DNA from: Brienomyrus brachyistius
Lineage: Eukaryota; Chordata; Actinopteri; Osteoglossiformes; Mormyridae
Reading direction: 5' to 3'
NCBI RefSeq assembly: GCF_023856365.1
Contig: NW_026042465.1
Span: forward strand, 124,001 to 188,000
Length of the DNA stretch: 64,000 bases
A program made the translations under genes and the position numbers. The first letter of the stretch is position 1; each line of letters opens with the position of its first letter. Shown here piece after piece: positions 10,266 to 28,429 of the stretch. The notes beneath the pieces were generated by a model, which was not told the DNA's origin, ran no database searches, and was given only the letters and a program-made list of their open reading frames with translations.

Positions 10266-11395
10266 TATATATTTATGGGTGTATCGAGACTAGATGGTCA
10301 GTATGGATAACTAAGGTGCACTAAAAATGGGTGAGCAGGCAAGGCATGTCACCCAGGTTGTGTGACAATTATTTTATATAAATGTATATATGTATATATA
10401 TATTCCATCCACCATCCCTCCTTTACGGAGAACTGCGTTATTTTTATTGTCCATTACGAAAAAAATAAAAAAACTATATATATATATATATATATATACA
10501 TATATATTTATGGGTGTATCGAGACTAGTTGGTCATTATGGATAACTAAGTTGCACTAAAATTGGGTGAGCAGGCAAGGCATGTCACCCAGGTTGTGTGA
10601 CAATTATTTTATATATATGTATGTATATATTCCATCCACCATCCCTCCTTTACGGAGAACTGCGTTATTTTTCTTTTCTATTGCTAATAAAAAAACTATA
10701 TATATGTACATATATATATATATATATATATATGGGTGTATCGAGACTAGATGGTCAGTATGGATAACTAAGGTGCACTAAAATTGGGTGAGCAGGCAAG
10801 GCATGTCACCCAGGTTGTGTGACAATTATTTTATATATATGTATATATATATTCCATCCACTATCCCTCCTTTATGGAGAACTGCGTTATTTTTATTGTC
10901 TATTGCAAAAAAAAACACAAAAAAAACTATATATATATACATATATATTTATGGGTGTATCGAGACTAGATGGTCATTATGAATAACTAAGGTGCACTAA
11001 AACTGGGTGAGCAGGCAAGGCATGTCACCCAGGTTGTGTGACAATTATTTTATATATATGTATATATATATTCCATCCACCATCCCTCCTTTATGGAGAA
11101 CTGCGTTATTTTTATTGTCTATTGCAAAAAAAAAAACAAAAAAAACTATATATATATATACATATATATATATGGGTGTATCGAGACTAGAAGGTCATTA
11201 TGCATAACTAAAGTGCACTAAAATTGGGTGAGCAGGATAGGCATGTCACCCCAGTTGTGTGACAATTATTTTATATATATGTATATATATATATATATTC
11301 CCTCCACCACCCCTCCTCTACGGAGGACTGCTTTATTTTTATTTCCATTGCAAAAATAAAAAATTTTAAAACACAAAAAAAAAAAAAAACGAAAA
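10266..11395 (+). repeat. satellite array, five units of ~220 bp
   Basis: Unit landmarks GGGTGTATCGAGACTAG begin at 10277, 10512, 10734, 10953 and 11174, giving spacings of 235, 222, 219 and 221 bp. Each unit holds GGCAAGGCATGTCACCC, TTCCATCCACCATCCCTCC, an A-rich stretch and a (TA)n stretch. Short open frames inside are by-products of the repeat. Confidence 0.9.
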
Positions 11396-11879
11396 TAATA
11401 ATAATAAAAATAATTTTGAATGTGAGAGAGAGGAAGGATACCGCTTTTGTCAAAATGACAGGTCGGGTCAAAGGTCACGTTCAAAAGTTCAGTGGGCGGA
11501 GCTTATGTTGTAGTGGGTTGAGCTTGGTTGTGTAACTGACGCAATAGCATATGGATTTAATTATTTATTTAAATATTTTTTTTTGTCTTCTTCCCCGGGG
11601 GGTTGGTTGTGTAACTGCTGCAATGGTATTTGTATTTAATTATTTATTTATTATTTTAAATGATTGTGGCTTAGGGGGCCTGGGTTGGTTGTGTTAGTGC
11701 TGCAATGGTATTTGGATTTAATTATTTATTATTTTAAATGCTTATTTTAAATGTTTATTATTTTAAAATGATATTGAGGAGAGTGCTTATGAGTGTGTAT
11801 TATTTTAAAAATGATATTGATGAGAGTGCTTATGAGCGTGTGTTATTTGAATAAGTTATTATTATTATTATTTTGTGGT

Positions 11880-12420
11880 GCGCGGGCGGGAGTGAGCGTG
11901 GCTGGGTTACCTGATGGAGCGCGAGCGTACGGTGTGCGGTAGCGTGGTAAGGTCCCCGGGCTTCGGAGAATCAGCAAAGGACTTATTCACATACTGGTGC
12001 GGTAGCGCGGAAAGGTCCGCACGGCTTTGGATAATCCTCGGAGAGAGCGATGCGGGAGAGCTGAGAGGCGTGCTGCTGCGCGAGTCTGAGAGAAACTGTG
12101 AGAGACTGTGGGATAAAATGGTAAAGTTGGAGCAAAGAATGAGAGGAGGAGGTGCAGGGTCTATCGTCCAATAAAAACGCTCGGCGCTAGTTTTGACCGT
12201 GTGTTTTTTCCTCACGCAAGCGTTTGTATCACATCGGCGTATGGCGCCAATTTGTAAAGGTCATAAGTCGAGACATACATCGAGTCTGTCAATTTGTCCG
12301 GCAGTAAATTCTGCAGGGCCGTGCCACCTGGCCATCGAGGCGCCCCCCCCCCCCCCTACCCGGCCACGCGGGTCATACATCGAGTCTGACACTTTTCCCC
12401 TCCAGTAAATTCTGTTTAAA
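11880..12420. other. GC-rich terminal segment of the left arm
   Basis: A GC-rich, CpG-rich block in otherwise AT-rich sequence, mirrored at about 23.74-24.28 kb. Several overlapping frames of 60-100 codons on both strands have no recognisable motifs. It could be a promoter or end-proximal control region of the element; nothing proves it. Confidence 0.3.
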
Positions 12421-14049
12421 GTTTTGTTTTCACATACGTCCCAAATTACAGATAATTTTCTTACACAGGCACGAGTAGCATCATCAAGGCCGTACCACCT
12501 GGTCATACATCAAGTCTGACAATTTCCCCGCCAGTAAATTCTGTTTATAGTTTTGTTTGTCATACATGACCGTGCAGATATGGGGTGACAGAGACAATTA
12601 AATTGTATTGCGGCGAGCGGGGTGGGGGGTGGGGGGGGGGGGGCTATTCTTCCTAGGGCAGAGGCACAAGTATCTTCGAGGTCTTACCCTTCCTGCCAGC
12701 CAAAGAGGTTCATCCAGGCCTTACCCGGTGAGTATATTATTTCTTTTATTCGCGTGATAAAAATGCTAATTAATTAAATTAAATTAAATTAAATTAAAAA
12801 TAACATTCTAATAATAGGTATTCTCTGTTTTTTCTATGTACAAGAGAGAGAGACTGCGCTGACCGGTCAAGAGAAAATCTACAAGAGACCTGAATCAGCA
12901 GTGTTATAAAGCACATAGCCAACGCTAATTAATAAAGAATTTAAGCATAATAGCCCAGACGTACCATGGCCTATAGCTGGTAGAAACGGAGCTATCCTAC
13001 GGCCTACAAGATAAAAGCATATGGCACCAAATTGGAATCAGTAGTCTTTAAAAGAATAAATGGACTAGCAACTGTCTCTGGGGGAGCAGCCCCGGTTAGG
13101 TACTATTAAGCAGCATTTAGTGACATGCATCAAAACACATTTTTTAAAACTTTGACAGAATAAAGTCTTAGTTATTTTAATAAATACGTTTTTCAGTAAA
13201 TGTTTATTCACGCGCATGCGGACAAACACACACCCCGGAGGTCAAACTAAAAAAAAGTTGATACAAACTACAGTTGTATCGGACACGCACACAAAAACAC
13301 AAAAGAGTTTGCTCAATCAAAAAACACCAAACATATATAGTTCACGTTTTTTATTAAAATGTATAAGGATTGTTTTGATTTAAATTAATATGAGTGGAAT
13401 ATAAGTCATTTACGCAACAGGATTTGAGGAAGAACCTAAATAGCAGCTAGAAATGACCGACCAGGCAGGCAGAAGTCTGCTTTTCTTATCTCACAAGTCA
13501 TGGAAGGGTGGGAGGGGGGCCACATAAGTGTGGGGTAGGAACTGTGGAATCAGGCAGGGGTGTAAGAATTTAGGATATAGTCTTGTTATTTTAAAGAAGG
13601 TGTACATGATTATTTAATTATATTTAAAGAAGGTGTACATGATTATTTAATTACATTTAATAGGAACCAGTAAGCTGCATTTAGCACCATGCTGCAAATA
13701 CACATAAAAAAAAACTTTAAAGAATAAGGTCTTAGTTATTTTAATAAAGACATCCTACAAGGTACCCACGGCCCCAGCTTATATAATCTACAAGCTTGAT
13801 CTGAGATGCTTGCTGGAGTACAATGCTAAGTTGACAACGGTAACGGAGCTGCATATTGTTTGATAGTTATGAAACATAGTTCAAATTCAACAGTGTCAGC
13901 AGTCATCCACTATGCAGGGAGACTACAGATTGACTATAACGACCCCATTTATCTGCTGGAATTATTTAAAAAAAAAATTGACATAATAAAGCCTTAGTTA
14001 TTTTAATAAATATGTTTTTTCAGTAAATGTATATTCATGCTCATGTGCA

Positions 14050-14052
<3 letters not shown>

Positions 14053-14100
<48 letters not shown>
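14053..14100. repeat. (AC)n microsatellite, left arm
   Basis: 48 bases of AC repeat; the mirrored tract at 22053-22102 is 50 bases, one of the few length differences between the arms. A second AC tract lies at about 14356-14416. Confidence 0.95.
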
Positions 14101-14102
<2 letters not shown>

Positions 14103-14370
14103 GTGGTCAGGGGCTTTAGAGTTTAACTTTAGGTCTGTGAAAGTATAGGACCGCTAACTTAGTCGTTCATGAGTCTTATTGTGAAAAACCACACAAAATA
14201 GACTTGTAAATTTTAAAGAAAAGACATTAACAGCTTTTGTTAATGTTTACATGTATAAAAACTTTAGATGTGTTTGTAAAACAGTCAAACAAAAATGTGT
14301 TATTTTAAAGTAGTATAAAATATAACCTTAACTTTGGACGCAAGATGAACAACCTACACACACACACATA

Positions 14371-14417
<47 letters not shown>

Positions 14418-14694
14418 CAAAACCCCAAGCATGCGCACAAGCGCACAACCAAAGGTTGGGAAATGTGCTTTTCCTTATCTCACAAGTCATGGAAGGGGGG
14501 GATGGGGGACACATAAGTGGGGGGTAGGAACTGTGGAATCAGGCAAGGGTGTAAGAATTTAGGATATAGTCTTGTTATTTTAAAGAAGGTGTACATGATT
14601 ATTTAATTACATTTAATAGCAACCAGTAAGCTGCATTTACACATTAAACGCAAAAACACATTAAAAACTTTAAAGAATGGTAATATAACTTCAC

Positions 14695-14965
14695 CATAGT
14701 TTTTAGTTACACAAATGTTTTAAAATGTAACATGAAAGTTTTTCAAAGTAAGATGTACAAATGTTTTAAAATGTGACATGAAAGTTTTTCAGATATACAA
14801 ATGTTTTAAAACGTAACATGAAAGTTTTTCAAAGTAAGATGTACAAATGTTTTAAAATGTGACATGAAAGTTTTTCAAAGTAAGATGTACAACTGTTTTA
14901 AGACATTACATAAAAGTTTTTCAAAGTAAGATGTACAGATGTTTTAAGATGTAAGATGTTTGGGT
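14695..14965. repeat. short tandem array, five to six ~45-63 bp units (left arm)
   Basis: Units of the form ATGTTTTAAAATGTRACATG followed by AAAGTTTTTCAAAGTAAGAT repeat with variable spacing. The mirror copy is at about 21188-21458. Confidence 0.8.
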
Positions 14966-17900
14966 GTTTTACAAAAACATTTTGTTATGTGTTTGTAGCC
15001 CAAACGTATTTTTAAAATGTACAAAGTTTTATGCATTCAGTTTGTGAATTAGTTTTGAAATCTAATATGAACATGGCTTTTATTTTACAAAAGCAAAGTT
15101 GTAAAAATTTTGTAGGGTTTTTATCAAAGGAGATTTTGTTAATGTAACATAAAGTTTTTTTATTTTCAAAGTTGCACAAGTGTTTCAAAATGTATCATGT
15201 ATACGTGTGTTGTATTTTTCAAGCTTGTACAAAAATGTTTATGCACATTTATCAAATGAGTTTTTAAAATGTACCATGACCGGGTGTTTTATTATTCAAA
15301 ATAAAAGTTGTACATATGTTTTGTTATATGTATGCACCACGGTTGTGTTTTTAAAATGTACTAATTTTGTGAGGTGGTGGGAATAAAGCATATTTAAAGG
15401 GGTACCTCTCATGGAATCTACCAATCTTTACCAGCTGATGAACCCTGAGCCACACGGGGACTGGGGGTTTTAACCGTGAGACTCGACACCTAGGCATTAG
15501 ATCCTTATGTCAACAATGGTCCCCATGCATGTACCCAGTGTAGGGTCAGGTCCAGAGAAAGCTGTAACTACGAGTGCACCTGGTTAACAGCATTTAATTT
15601 ATAACAGTACGAGCTAGAAAAATGCATTTAGCAGTCGCATTAAAACACGTTAAAGACTTTAAAGAATAAAGCCTTAGTTATTTTTAATAAAGATGGCTTT
15701 TCAGTAAATGTTGACTTTCCTACAAGGTGACCCCCGAGGCCTATGCTTATAGCATCCGGGTGCCTGATTTGAGATGCTTACTGAGGATGCCATGTTAACA
15801 CCGGTAACTGAGCTGCACCATGTGTCACACTTAATGAAACTTAGTCCTAATTCAACAGAACCAGTCGTCATCCACTTTGCAGTGAGATTTCTGAGCGAAA
15901 AGTGAGCAAAGTTTCATTTTCTTACTTTACCACCTATCGGTTAGTAAGGGAAATGGAGGCGGTAATATGTCGGACACGTCAATGGCACTGAGCGCGAGGG
16001 AGTGTGCGGTGTGGCGCGAGCTGCTAGCTGATGTAACGCTGCGAACAGTGGGGCTCTTACGTTTTTAAGATGCGGCTAACTATCCCCGAGACACTTTAGC
16101 CAGGTTCGTGTATATTTGCTCTTAATGCTGCGGTCAACGCCAGGAGGGAGCTGGCTAGCAATAACATCTTTAGCTGGTCTTAAAGCTTGCTGTATTTTTC
16201 ATTCAGTAAATACACGGTTTAGAAGAAAACCTAATCGACATTTAAATAAATAAAAAATAAACGTACAAAACTATTGAAATCCACAAGAAGCATGTGCATA
16301 TTTTTCTGGTTTGCATGTTATGTGTGGTTGTCTAAGCACCGTCGGCCTAGTGTTTGATAGGTGATGGAGAAGCATACGGTCGTAAACTGCATGCGCTTAT
16401 GCCAACAGGTGTTTAACATACAAACATAGACGCTTTTCTCTAACGTAAAACATTTAAAGGCTCATTCTGTTTTGTCGACATTCTTTAATTTTATTCAAGT
16501 AGCCTCTAATCACCTTACACTTGTTCTATTTTACTGTAGAGTATTTTAAAACAATGTCACTGAAATGTCACCACATGTCAAAGCTAACAAGGTAACATGA
16601 TTGTATCAGCGGAACAAAAAGCCGTCGCCTGGATATGTATAGACAGATCATGTATTGCTCAGCAAATCGACAGCATTTTGAAATCTATTTGTATCTAGAC
16701 AAATATATTGGGAATGAAGCGTCGCGTTTTAAGAGGCAGACATTGAGGCCGAATTTAAGTTGGTCACAAATGTATTTTTCTTCTGCAGCTAGAAGCGTCG
16801 TCTGAGCCTGATTTTAACTGGCATGTCGGTGTGGGATTCTTATAGTAGAAGTTATGTGAATTGCGGTACTCTGAAATTAAGTGATATGTGTATTAGAATC
16901 GTGAAGTGTCATCTTCCTTTTGTTTTAGCTTCCCCCTAGGCATTTTTATGAACTGTATTGCAATATCAGACAGTGTGTCATGAATTTCTGAAGGCATGTT
17001 ATATATGACCGTTCCTTGGATACGTCTCTTGTACAGTAGTTACAGTTTGTCAGGACAAGACTGTTTGCCTAATGTGACATGGTGAACAAGTCCTGTGATT
17101 AAAGCATGTCTGCTGCTTAAAACATTGTGTTGTATGATGAAGGTTTCTTGCCGGTACATGTTGAATTACATTAGAATATTCAAGTATTATTTTTTAAATC
17201 ATTTAATGAAATAGGTATTTATCTCATTATTGATGATGCCTGTGGTCCACCTGTATGACAAGTAACCTGTCCCGGACAGAGGTTTCTTCAAGGCCTGTTG
17301 TAGGAACCCCATGGTGTAGCATTATGAGAAAGTATACAGGGAGTAGTACAAATGAGCAGTCGCCCTGCCCCTCTTTTACTCATTTTGGATGCTTAAATTA
17401 CTAAATTGTGTCTTTAATGCTATTCTGTATGATTCTATGGTCTGAGTGAGTCTCCAGTACTACATGAATGGTAAAACTTAAAAACTCTACTTCTCTTAGC
17501 TTAATAATATTTTCTTTCTTGAGTTGAATTAGTTTGTGTCTAATTTTCATTTTATTGATTTTCTGCACACTTGGATTATTTATTTGCCCCCCTTGTCTTA
17601 AAGGCTAGAGGGGGTCTGTGCTTGTGACCTGGCAATTATTTTCGCTGTTTGTCACTAAACTTGCAATATAAAATTTGAAGACAGGTCTGTGACCTGTGCT
17701 TGCAACAAAAAACGTCTAAGTGGTAGTAGGCAAAGCACAGCACTGCCTATACTTTCTGAAAAGGCTAATCTTTTATGGCACAGACAGGAAAAGGTGATGA
17801 TCCACTAGCAGCTCCAAGACGAAAATGGGGTTTATTAAAGAAAAACAGAGCACCCTGGGGTAAAATACTAAACAAAAAGGCCGTGAGGGGTCCGAAACTA

Positions 17901-18002
17901 GCTGGGAGAAATAAGATTGAACTAAAGAAATCATTAAGTAACACAACTAAGGAACTAGGCTAAACAGAGAGCAGGACTAAAAAACCAACCAGTCATTTCA
18001 CA

Positions 18003-24731
<6,729 letters not shown>

Positions 24732-24739
24732 AATGTGTA

Positions 24740-24885
24740 TTCAAATAAGTTTGAATGTGTGTGAACTATATATAAATATATATATACACATGCATATACA
24801 GAAATATATACACACACACACATATATATATATACACACACACACACAGACACACACTCACATAAACACATACACACACTGTGTA
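24740..24885. repeat. TA/CA-rich simple sequence
   Basis: Mixed (TA)n and (CA)n microsatellite between the palindrome and the Tc1 fragment; no other content seen. Confidence 0.8.
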
Positions 24886-25245
24886 CAGTCTTATGCAAAG
24901 GTTTGGCACCCCTTGACAAATAACATCTTTTCAATTACAAAAGCAACAATATCAGTTAATACAGTCTCTTTAGGAACTGGGGGAAAATACACAATATTTT
25001 CAGCAAACATTGATGAATAGTTACTTTTTATGCCATAAATTGAACAAAATTACAAAATAAAAACATTATTATGGCACTCTGCAAAAGTTTGGGCACCCTA
25101 CGTAATCAGTACTTAGTAACACCTCCTCTGCCAGATATCACAGCTTACAAGCGCTTCTTATAGCCAGCTGAAAGGCTTTCAGTTCTTGTACTTGGGATTT
25201 TCTCACATTCTTCCTTGCAAAAGGCTTCTAGTTCTGTAATATTCT
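24886..25245 (-). mobile_element. Tc1-like transposon fragment, 3' end
   Basis: Starts with the terminal motif ACAGTCTTATGCAAAGGTTT. Further in, the minus strand encodes a Tc1 transposase C-terminus: ITELEAFCKEE, RTESLSAGYKKRL, AVISGRGGVTKY. One stop interrupts it. Only the C-terminal ~45 residues and the terminal repeat region remain. It is a different Tc1 family from the one at 8.4 kb. Confidence 0.75.
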
Positions 25246-25881
25246 AATATATCAAGGGCTGTATTGTCAAATAGGAGATCGGCAGCATTCTCCCACCTGA
25301 GAAAACTGTACTACAATGCCCTTGATAGTGTGTAGAAACACACTCGTCAGCTCTAGTCCTCCTGTAACAACGCAAAAGGACTGGCAACCCTCAGGTATTT
25401 ATGCGTGCGATTGTATGATAAATTCACCCTGACAGTCTCACACTTCTCTTGGTACCAACAGGTCTCATGGAATATATAAAAGGCAACTGCAACAATTATA
25501 CTCGGCACTAAACATCGAGGCACGGAAATGCAGCAGAGCTTGTGTATTTCTCAGGATGCATTCTAGTAAAATGCCCGGAAAATGAGCTAAAGACATATTT
25601 CAAGGGGCACTATATAAAACCGATGGAAATTTTACTGATTAAATAAAAGGAAAAGCATCGTTTGAAAAATCACAAATGTTTCTAAGATTCAATGCATCGC
25701 TTTTTGACCACATCATAGCGATGAACACATCATTGTTCCTGACAATGTCCTAATACAGAAATAAAACTTTATGTTGGTAAACTCAAAAAGCCTTCAGCTG
25801 TCACACTGGCTAACGATCTCAAACGATTATAAAGCAGCATTTTGAAAAGCGCTGTTTTAAAATAACAGATACAACACTTAC
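25246..25881. other. unassigned sequence with one TATA-like site
   Basis: No recognised coding region. GGAATATATAAAAGGCAACT near 25470 looks like a plus-strand TATA box, without further support. On the minus strand this stretch would be the intron downstream of the candidate exon at 25882-26170. Confidence 0.3.
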
Positions 25882-26170
25882 CTTGTCTTCTGGCCAAATG
25901 CTTTTCACGGCTTGGCACTCCAACGGTGCTGAAACGAAATTTGTATTTCCTCCTACCTCGTTGGCCCTTCAGTTCTTCTTTTCTCCCTTTGGATGTTTTT
26001 TTCCTTCTTCTTTGGATATTGTTTTTTATTTTTGTTTGTTTTTTTTTACTTTGCATGTTTTTCCTTCTTCGGATATTATTTTTTTGGCTTATTTTTTTAG
26101 ACGATGTTTTTTTCGTCTTCTTTAAAAATTGATTTTTTTCGTCTTCTTTAAATATTGTTTTTTTTTTCAT
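25882..26170 (-). CDS. candidate first coding exon of an unknown minus-strand gene
   Basis: An ATG at 26170 opens a Lys/Arg-rich frame with repeated KKTIFKEDEK/FLKKTKKTSSKK-like segments, then a less simple stretch GQRGRRKYKFRFSTVGVPSR. It ends at a consensus donor (AAG|GTAAGT, boundary at 25882/25881). About 95 bp upstream lies CTATAAAAG, with two CCAAT boxes beyond it. The promoter-exon-donor order is what one expects of a gene start. The coding part, however, is A-rich low-complexity sequence and may be open by chance. I cannot identify later exons or a family. Confidence 0.3.
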
Positions 26171-26261
26171 CCTTTTGATGTTGTTTTACGGAACAAGAGC
26201 CGTACAGTGCTACTCTATCAGGAGGTAGCGCCAACTGAACGCCTTGAAGCAGTACCCAGCT

Positions 26262-26361
26262 CTTTTATAGGGAGCGTCAACCCGAAGTCAAGTTCTAGAA
26301 CGTTGCACTCACTTTTCATTGGTTTCCCAGCTATGCTGTCAGAATAATGTTTGCTGATTGG
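26262..26361 (-). promoter_or_regulatory. TATA box with two CCAAT boxes and a TTCTAGAA site
   Basis: On the minus strand: CTATAAAAG at 26270-26262, TTCTAGAA (a heat-shock-element-like palindrome) at about 26300-26293, CCAAT at 26322-26318 and CGACCAATCAGC with CCAAT at 26361-26357. Spacing from CCAAT to TATA (~50 and ~90 bp) is normal for a vertebrate pol II promoter. It faces the candidate exon at 25882-26170. Confidence 0.4.
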
Positions 26362-26399
26362 TCGAAAATTTTAAAACGTACCCGAGTACTGTAAAAAAA

Positions 26400-26950
26400 A
26401 CTCAAGATCTTGCTACCCTACGGAGCACCCATAAGGTGATTTTTTTTATACGTTATATGCAGCTATTTGTAGCAGGCCGTAATTAGACTAATCCACCCTT
26501 TGTCAATAAAGCCAACAAGAGAACAGGTTGCCCAAAGTTTGCTCAGGTACACGCCACAGCACAACCTTAAAAACACATCCAGCACAAATCACACTAGTGA
26601 ATGACACAGCAAATCACAGCAATAAAAAAGACCCCTATGGGCAATCCAGCACCCAGACTACAGGTGCCAAAAGGCCCAGCCTGCCTAATAATGAACCCAA
26701 AATATACATACAACAAAGAAAAAGACACAAACAAAAAAGAAAATAAAACTAGCCAGCTGCTCCCACTAAACCCCGCTCCCGAGGCCACTAAGCCGGCTGG
26801 CTTGATAATACACGATACAACCTCAGATAAAACATATTAAAGCAACACCAGGGAGGTTTACAACCTGATCCTTAAAATTATCGACCCGTAATTCCACCTT
26901 GAAAACCCCATGGGTGTAACATGCACCCATGATTTGGAACAGCAGCATAC
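26400..26950. other. unassigned sequence
   Basis: AT-rich, without recognised gene or repeat; an A-rich stretch lies near 26700-26750. Confidence 0.4.
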
Positions 26951-27271
26951 CTGTCAAGGTTTGGATTTGAAAATAAAGGAAATTTTCCGGCACCCGCCGT
27001 GAGCCATCCCACCACCGCAACCAGGCTCCAGTATCCCTTACATTTTAAGACAGGAAATATAAAATAATATAAATTATATAAAATATAATATAAATATAAA
27101 TATATAAAATATATAAAATATATTTTTGGCCACAACCGGGATTCGAACCCCGGTCTCCCGTGTGAAAGGCGGCGATCTTACCACTACACTATCCAGCAAC
27201 TATATAATATAAGGGAGATTTACGGGAAAATACTAATACGGGAGGACGGCGGGAAACGGGAGACTTGACAG
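26951..27271. mobile_element. short inverted-repeat element with an internal tRNA-like gene
   Basis: Ends CTGTCAAG (26951) and CTTGACAG (ending 27271) are inverted. Inside are GGAAATTTTCCGGCACCCGC and, near the right end, ACGGGAGGACGGCGGGAAAC, motifs typical of a common fish non-autonomous DNA transposon. An AT-rich middle part contains a tRNA-like sequence. I do not find a clear target duplication. Confidence 0.5.
27128..27197 (-). tRNA. tRNA-Glu(UUC)-like gene or tRNA pseudogene
   Basis: The minus strand reads a tRNA-like order: A box TAGTGTAGTGG, anticodon loop CTTTCAC (anticodon TTC), AGACC variable region, and B box GGTTCGAATCC. Both internal pol III promoter boxes match consensus. The acceptor stem pairs imperfectly (mismatches around positions 5 and 7) and the T stem has one mismatch, so it may be a decayed tRNA gene. 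The anticodon arm also resembles tRNA-Asp with one base changed. Confidence 0.5.
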
Positions 27272-27667
27272 CTAATTATAATAACAACACTGATCAACAA
27301 CATTGATCCCCCTCTTACTGTCCATGATACACAATGACGAGACACATGTTCACTAATGACGAGAACTATTCTATTTTTCATGCCGGGGGTCCTTCAAATC
27401 TTACATTTACAAATCTTGTTCTTGTTCTCTGCTTTCTCCTTTCTCGTTCCCGTAGATATATATTATTATACGGAGATTTACGGAGTCTTCAAAGACGGTC
27501 CGGCTCCAGCTCAAGGATCACTGTTGCTGTGGTGTAGATCAGCTGATCTGTAGTAGTCTTCTACGTACATCTTCTAGTAGACCTTCTGAGGGTACTTCAC
27601 GCATTCTTGGTCGGAGGGTCCAGGTTTCCAGCTTAGCTTATTTCTTATTTCTCAGGTCAGCTGCTCT
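27272..27667. other. unassigned sequence
   Basis: No recognised coding region or repeat. It ends abruptly where the copy of the Tc1-like element begins at 27668. Confidence 0.4.
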
Positions 27668-28175
27668 TGTTTGGGATGTGCTTGACCGGCGTATACGACA
27701 GCGTGTACCAGTTCCCACTAATATCCAACAACTTCGCACAGCCATTGAAGAGGAGTGGACCAACATTCCACAGGCCACAATTGACAATCTGATAAACTCT
27801 ATGCGAAGAAGATGTGTTGCATTGCATGAGGCAAATGGTGGTCACACCAGATACTGACCGGTTCTGAGTCCCCAGACCCCCAATAAAGCAAAAAACTGCA
27901 CATTCCAGGGTGGCCTTTTATTGTGGGCAGTATAAGGTACACCTGTGCACTACCCATGATGTCAGATCAGCATCTTGATGTGGCACACCTGTGAGGTGGA
28001 TGGATTATCTCAGCAAAGCAGAAGTGCTCACTATCACACATTTAGACTGATTTGTGAGAAATGTTTGAGAGAAATGGTAATATTGTGTATCTGGAATGAA
28101 TTGTAGGTCTTTAAGTCCATCTCATGAAAAATGGGAGCAGAAACAAGAGTGTTGCGTTTATATTTTTGTTCAGTA
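27668..28175 (+). mobile_element. 5'-truncated Tc1-like element (right half)
   Basis: Identical apart from two or so differences to 9023-9531. It holds the last third of the transposase (WDVLDRRIRQRVPVPTNIQQ to GGHTRY) and the right TIR ending GTTCAGTA at 28175. The left half is missing and the break lies inside the transposase frame. The right side continues into the transposase-like pseudogene. Confidence 0.85.
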
Positions 28176-28429
28176 TAGAATAAGCCCAGATTTATGTTTA
28201 TTCAGTGGAGATAAGTACAACCTCTAAAGATAGGCCTACACCCGTTTTGGCAGTGTCTCCGGATCCCATGACAAATAATGCCTTCAGTACATCCTCCTCA
28301 ACCCACACTGAAAGCAGAAGTGCTATGGGCTTTGCAAACGGTTTGCCGACATCACTCCTATACGTCCAATGATGACATTCACACCGTCTCCAGGGTGATG
28401 TTCCCTGACTCGCAGGGTCACTTGTGGTA

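Larger units (their letters stand above)
13477..15900. repeat. diverged internal direct repeats in the left arm
   Basis: A block running from CTTATCTCACAAGTCATGGA to GTGTACATGATTATTTAATT occurs at about 13477-13660 and again at 14468-14625. A second block, from TCCTACAAGGT to GTCATCCACT, occurs at about 13750-13910 and 15718-15880, more diverged. The motif CTTAGTTATTTTAATAAA recurs near 13168, 13732, 13990 and (with one extra T) 15672. All are mirrored in the right arm. Confidence 0.75.
11425..18002 (+). repeat. left arm of the palindrome
   Basis: 6,578 bp. From the outer end: AT-rich repeats (11.5-11.9 kb), a GC-rich segment 11.88-12.65 kb with C and G runs, then AT-rich sequence with internal direct repeats, microsatellites and a short tandem array. 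I noticed three kinds of difference from the right arm: C at 12491 versus T, a 13- versus 14-base G run near 12632-12643, and one AC unit near 14053-14100. Confidence 0.95.

Noticed and set aside
10362..11207. Series of 64-71-codon frames repeated in the satellite
   Set aside because: They recur only because the satellite unit recurs, and each includes Tyr-Ile runs from TA repeats.
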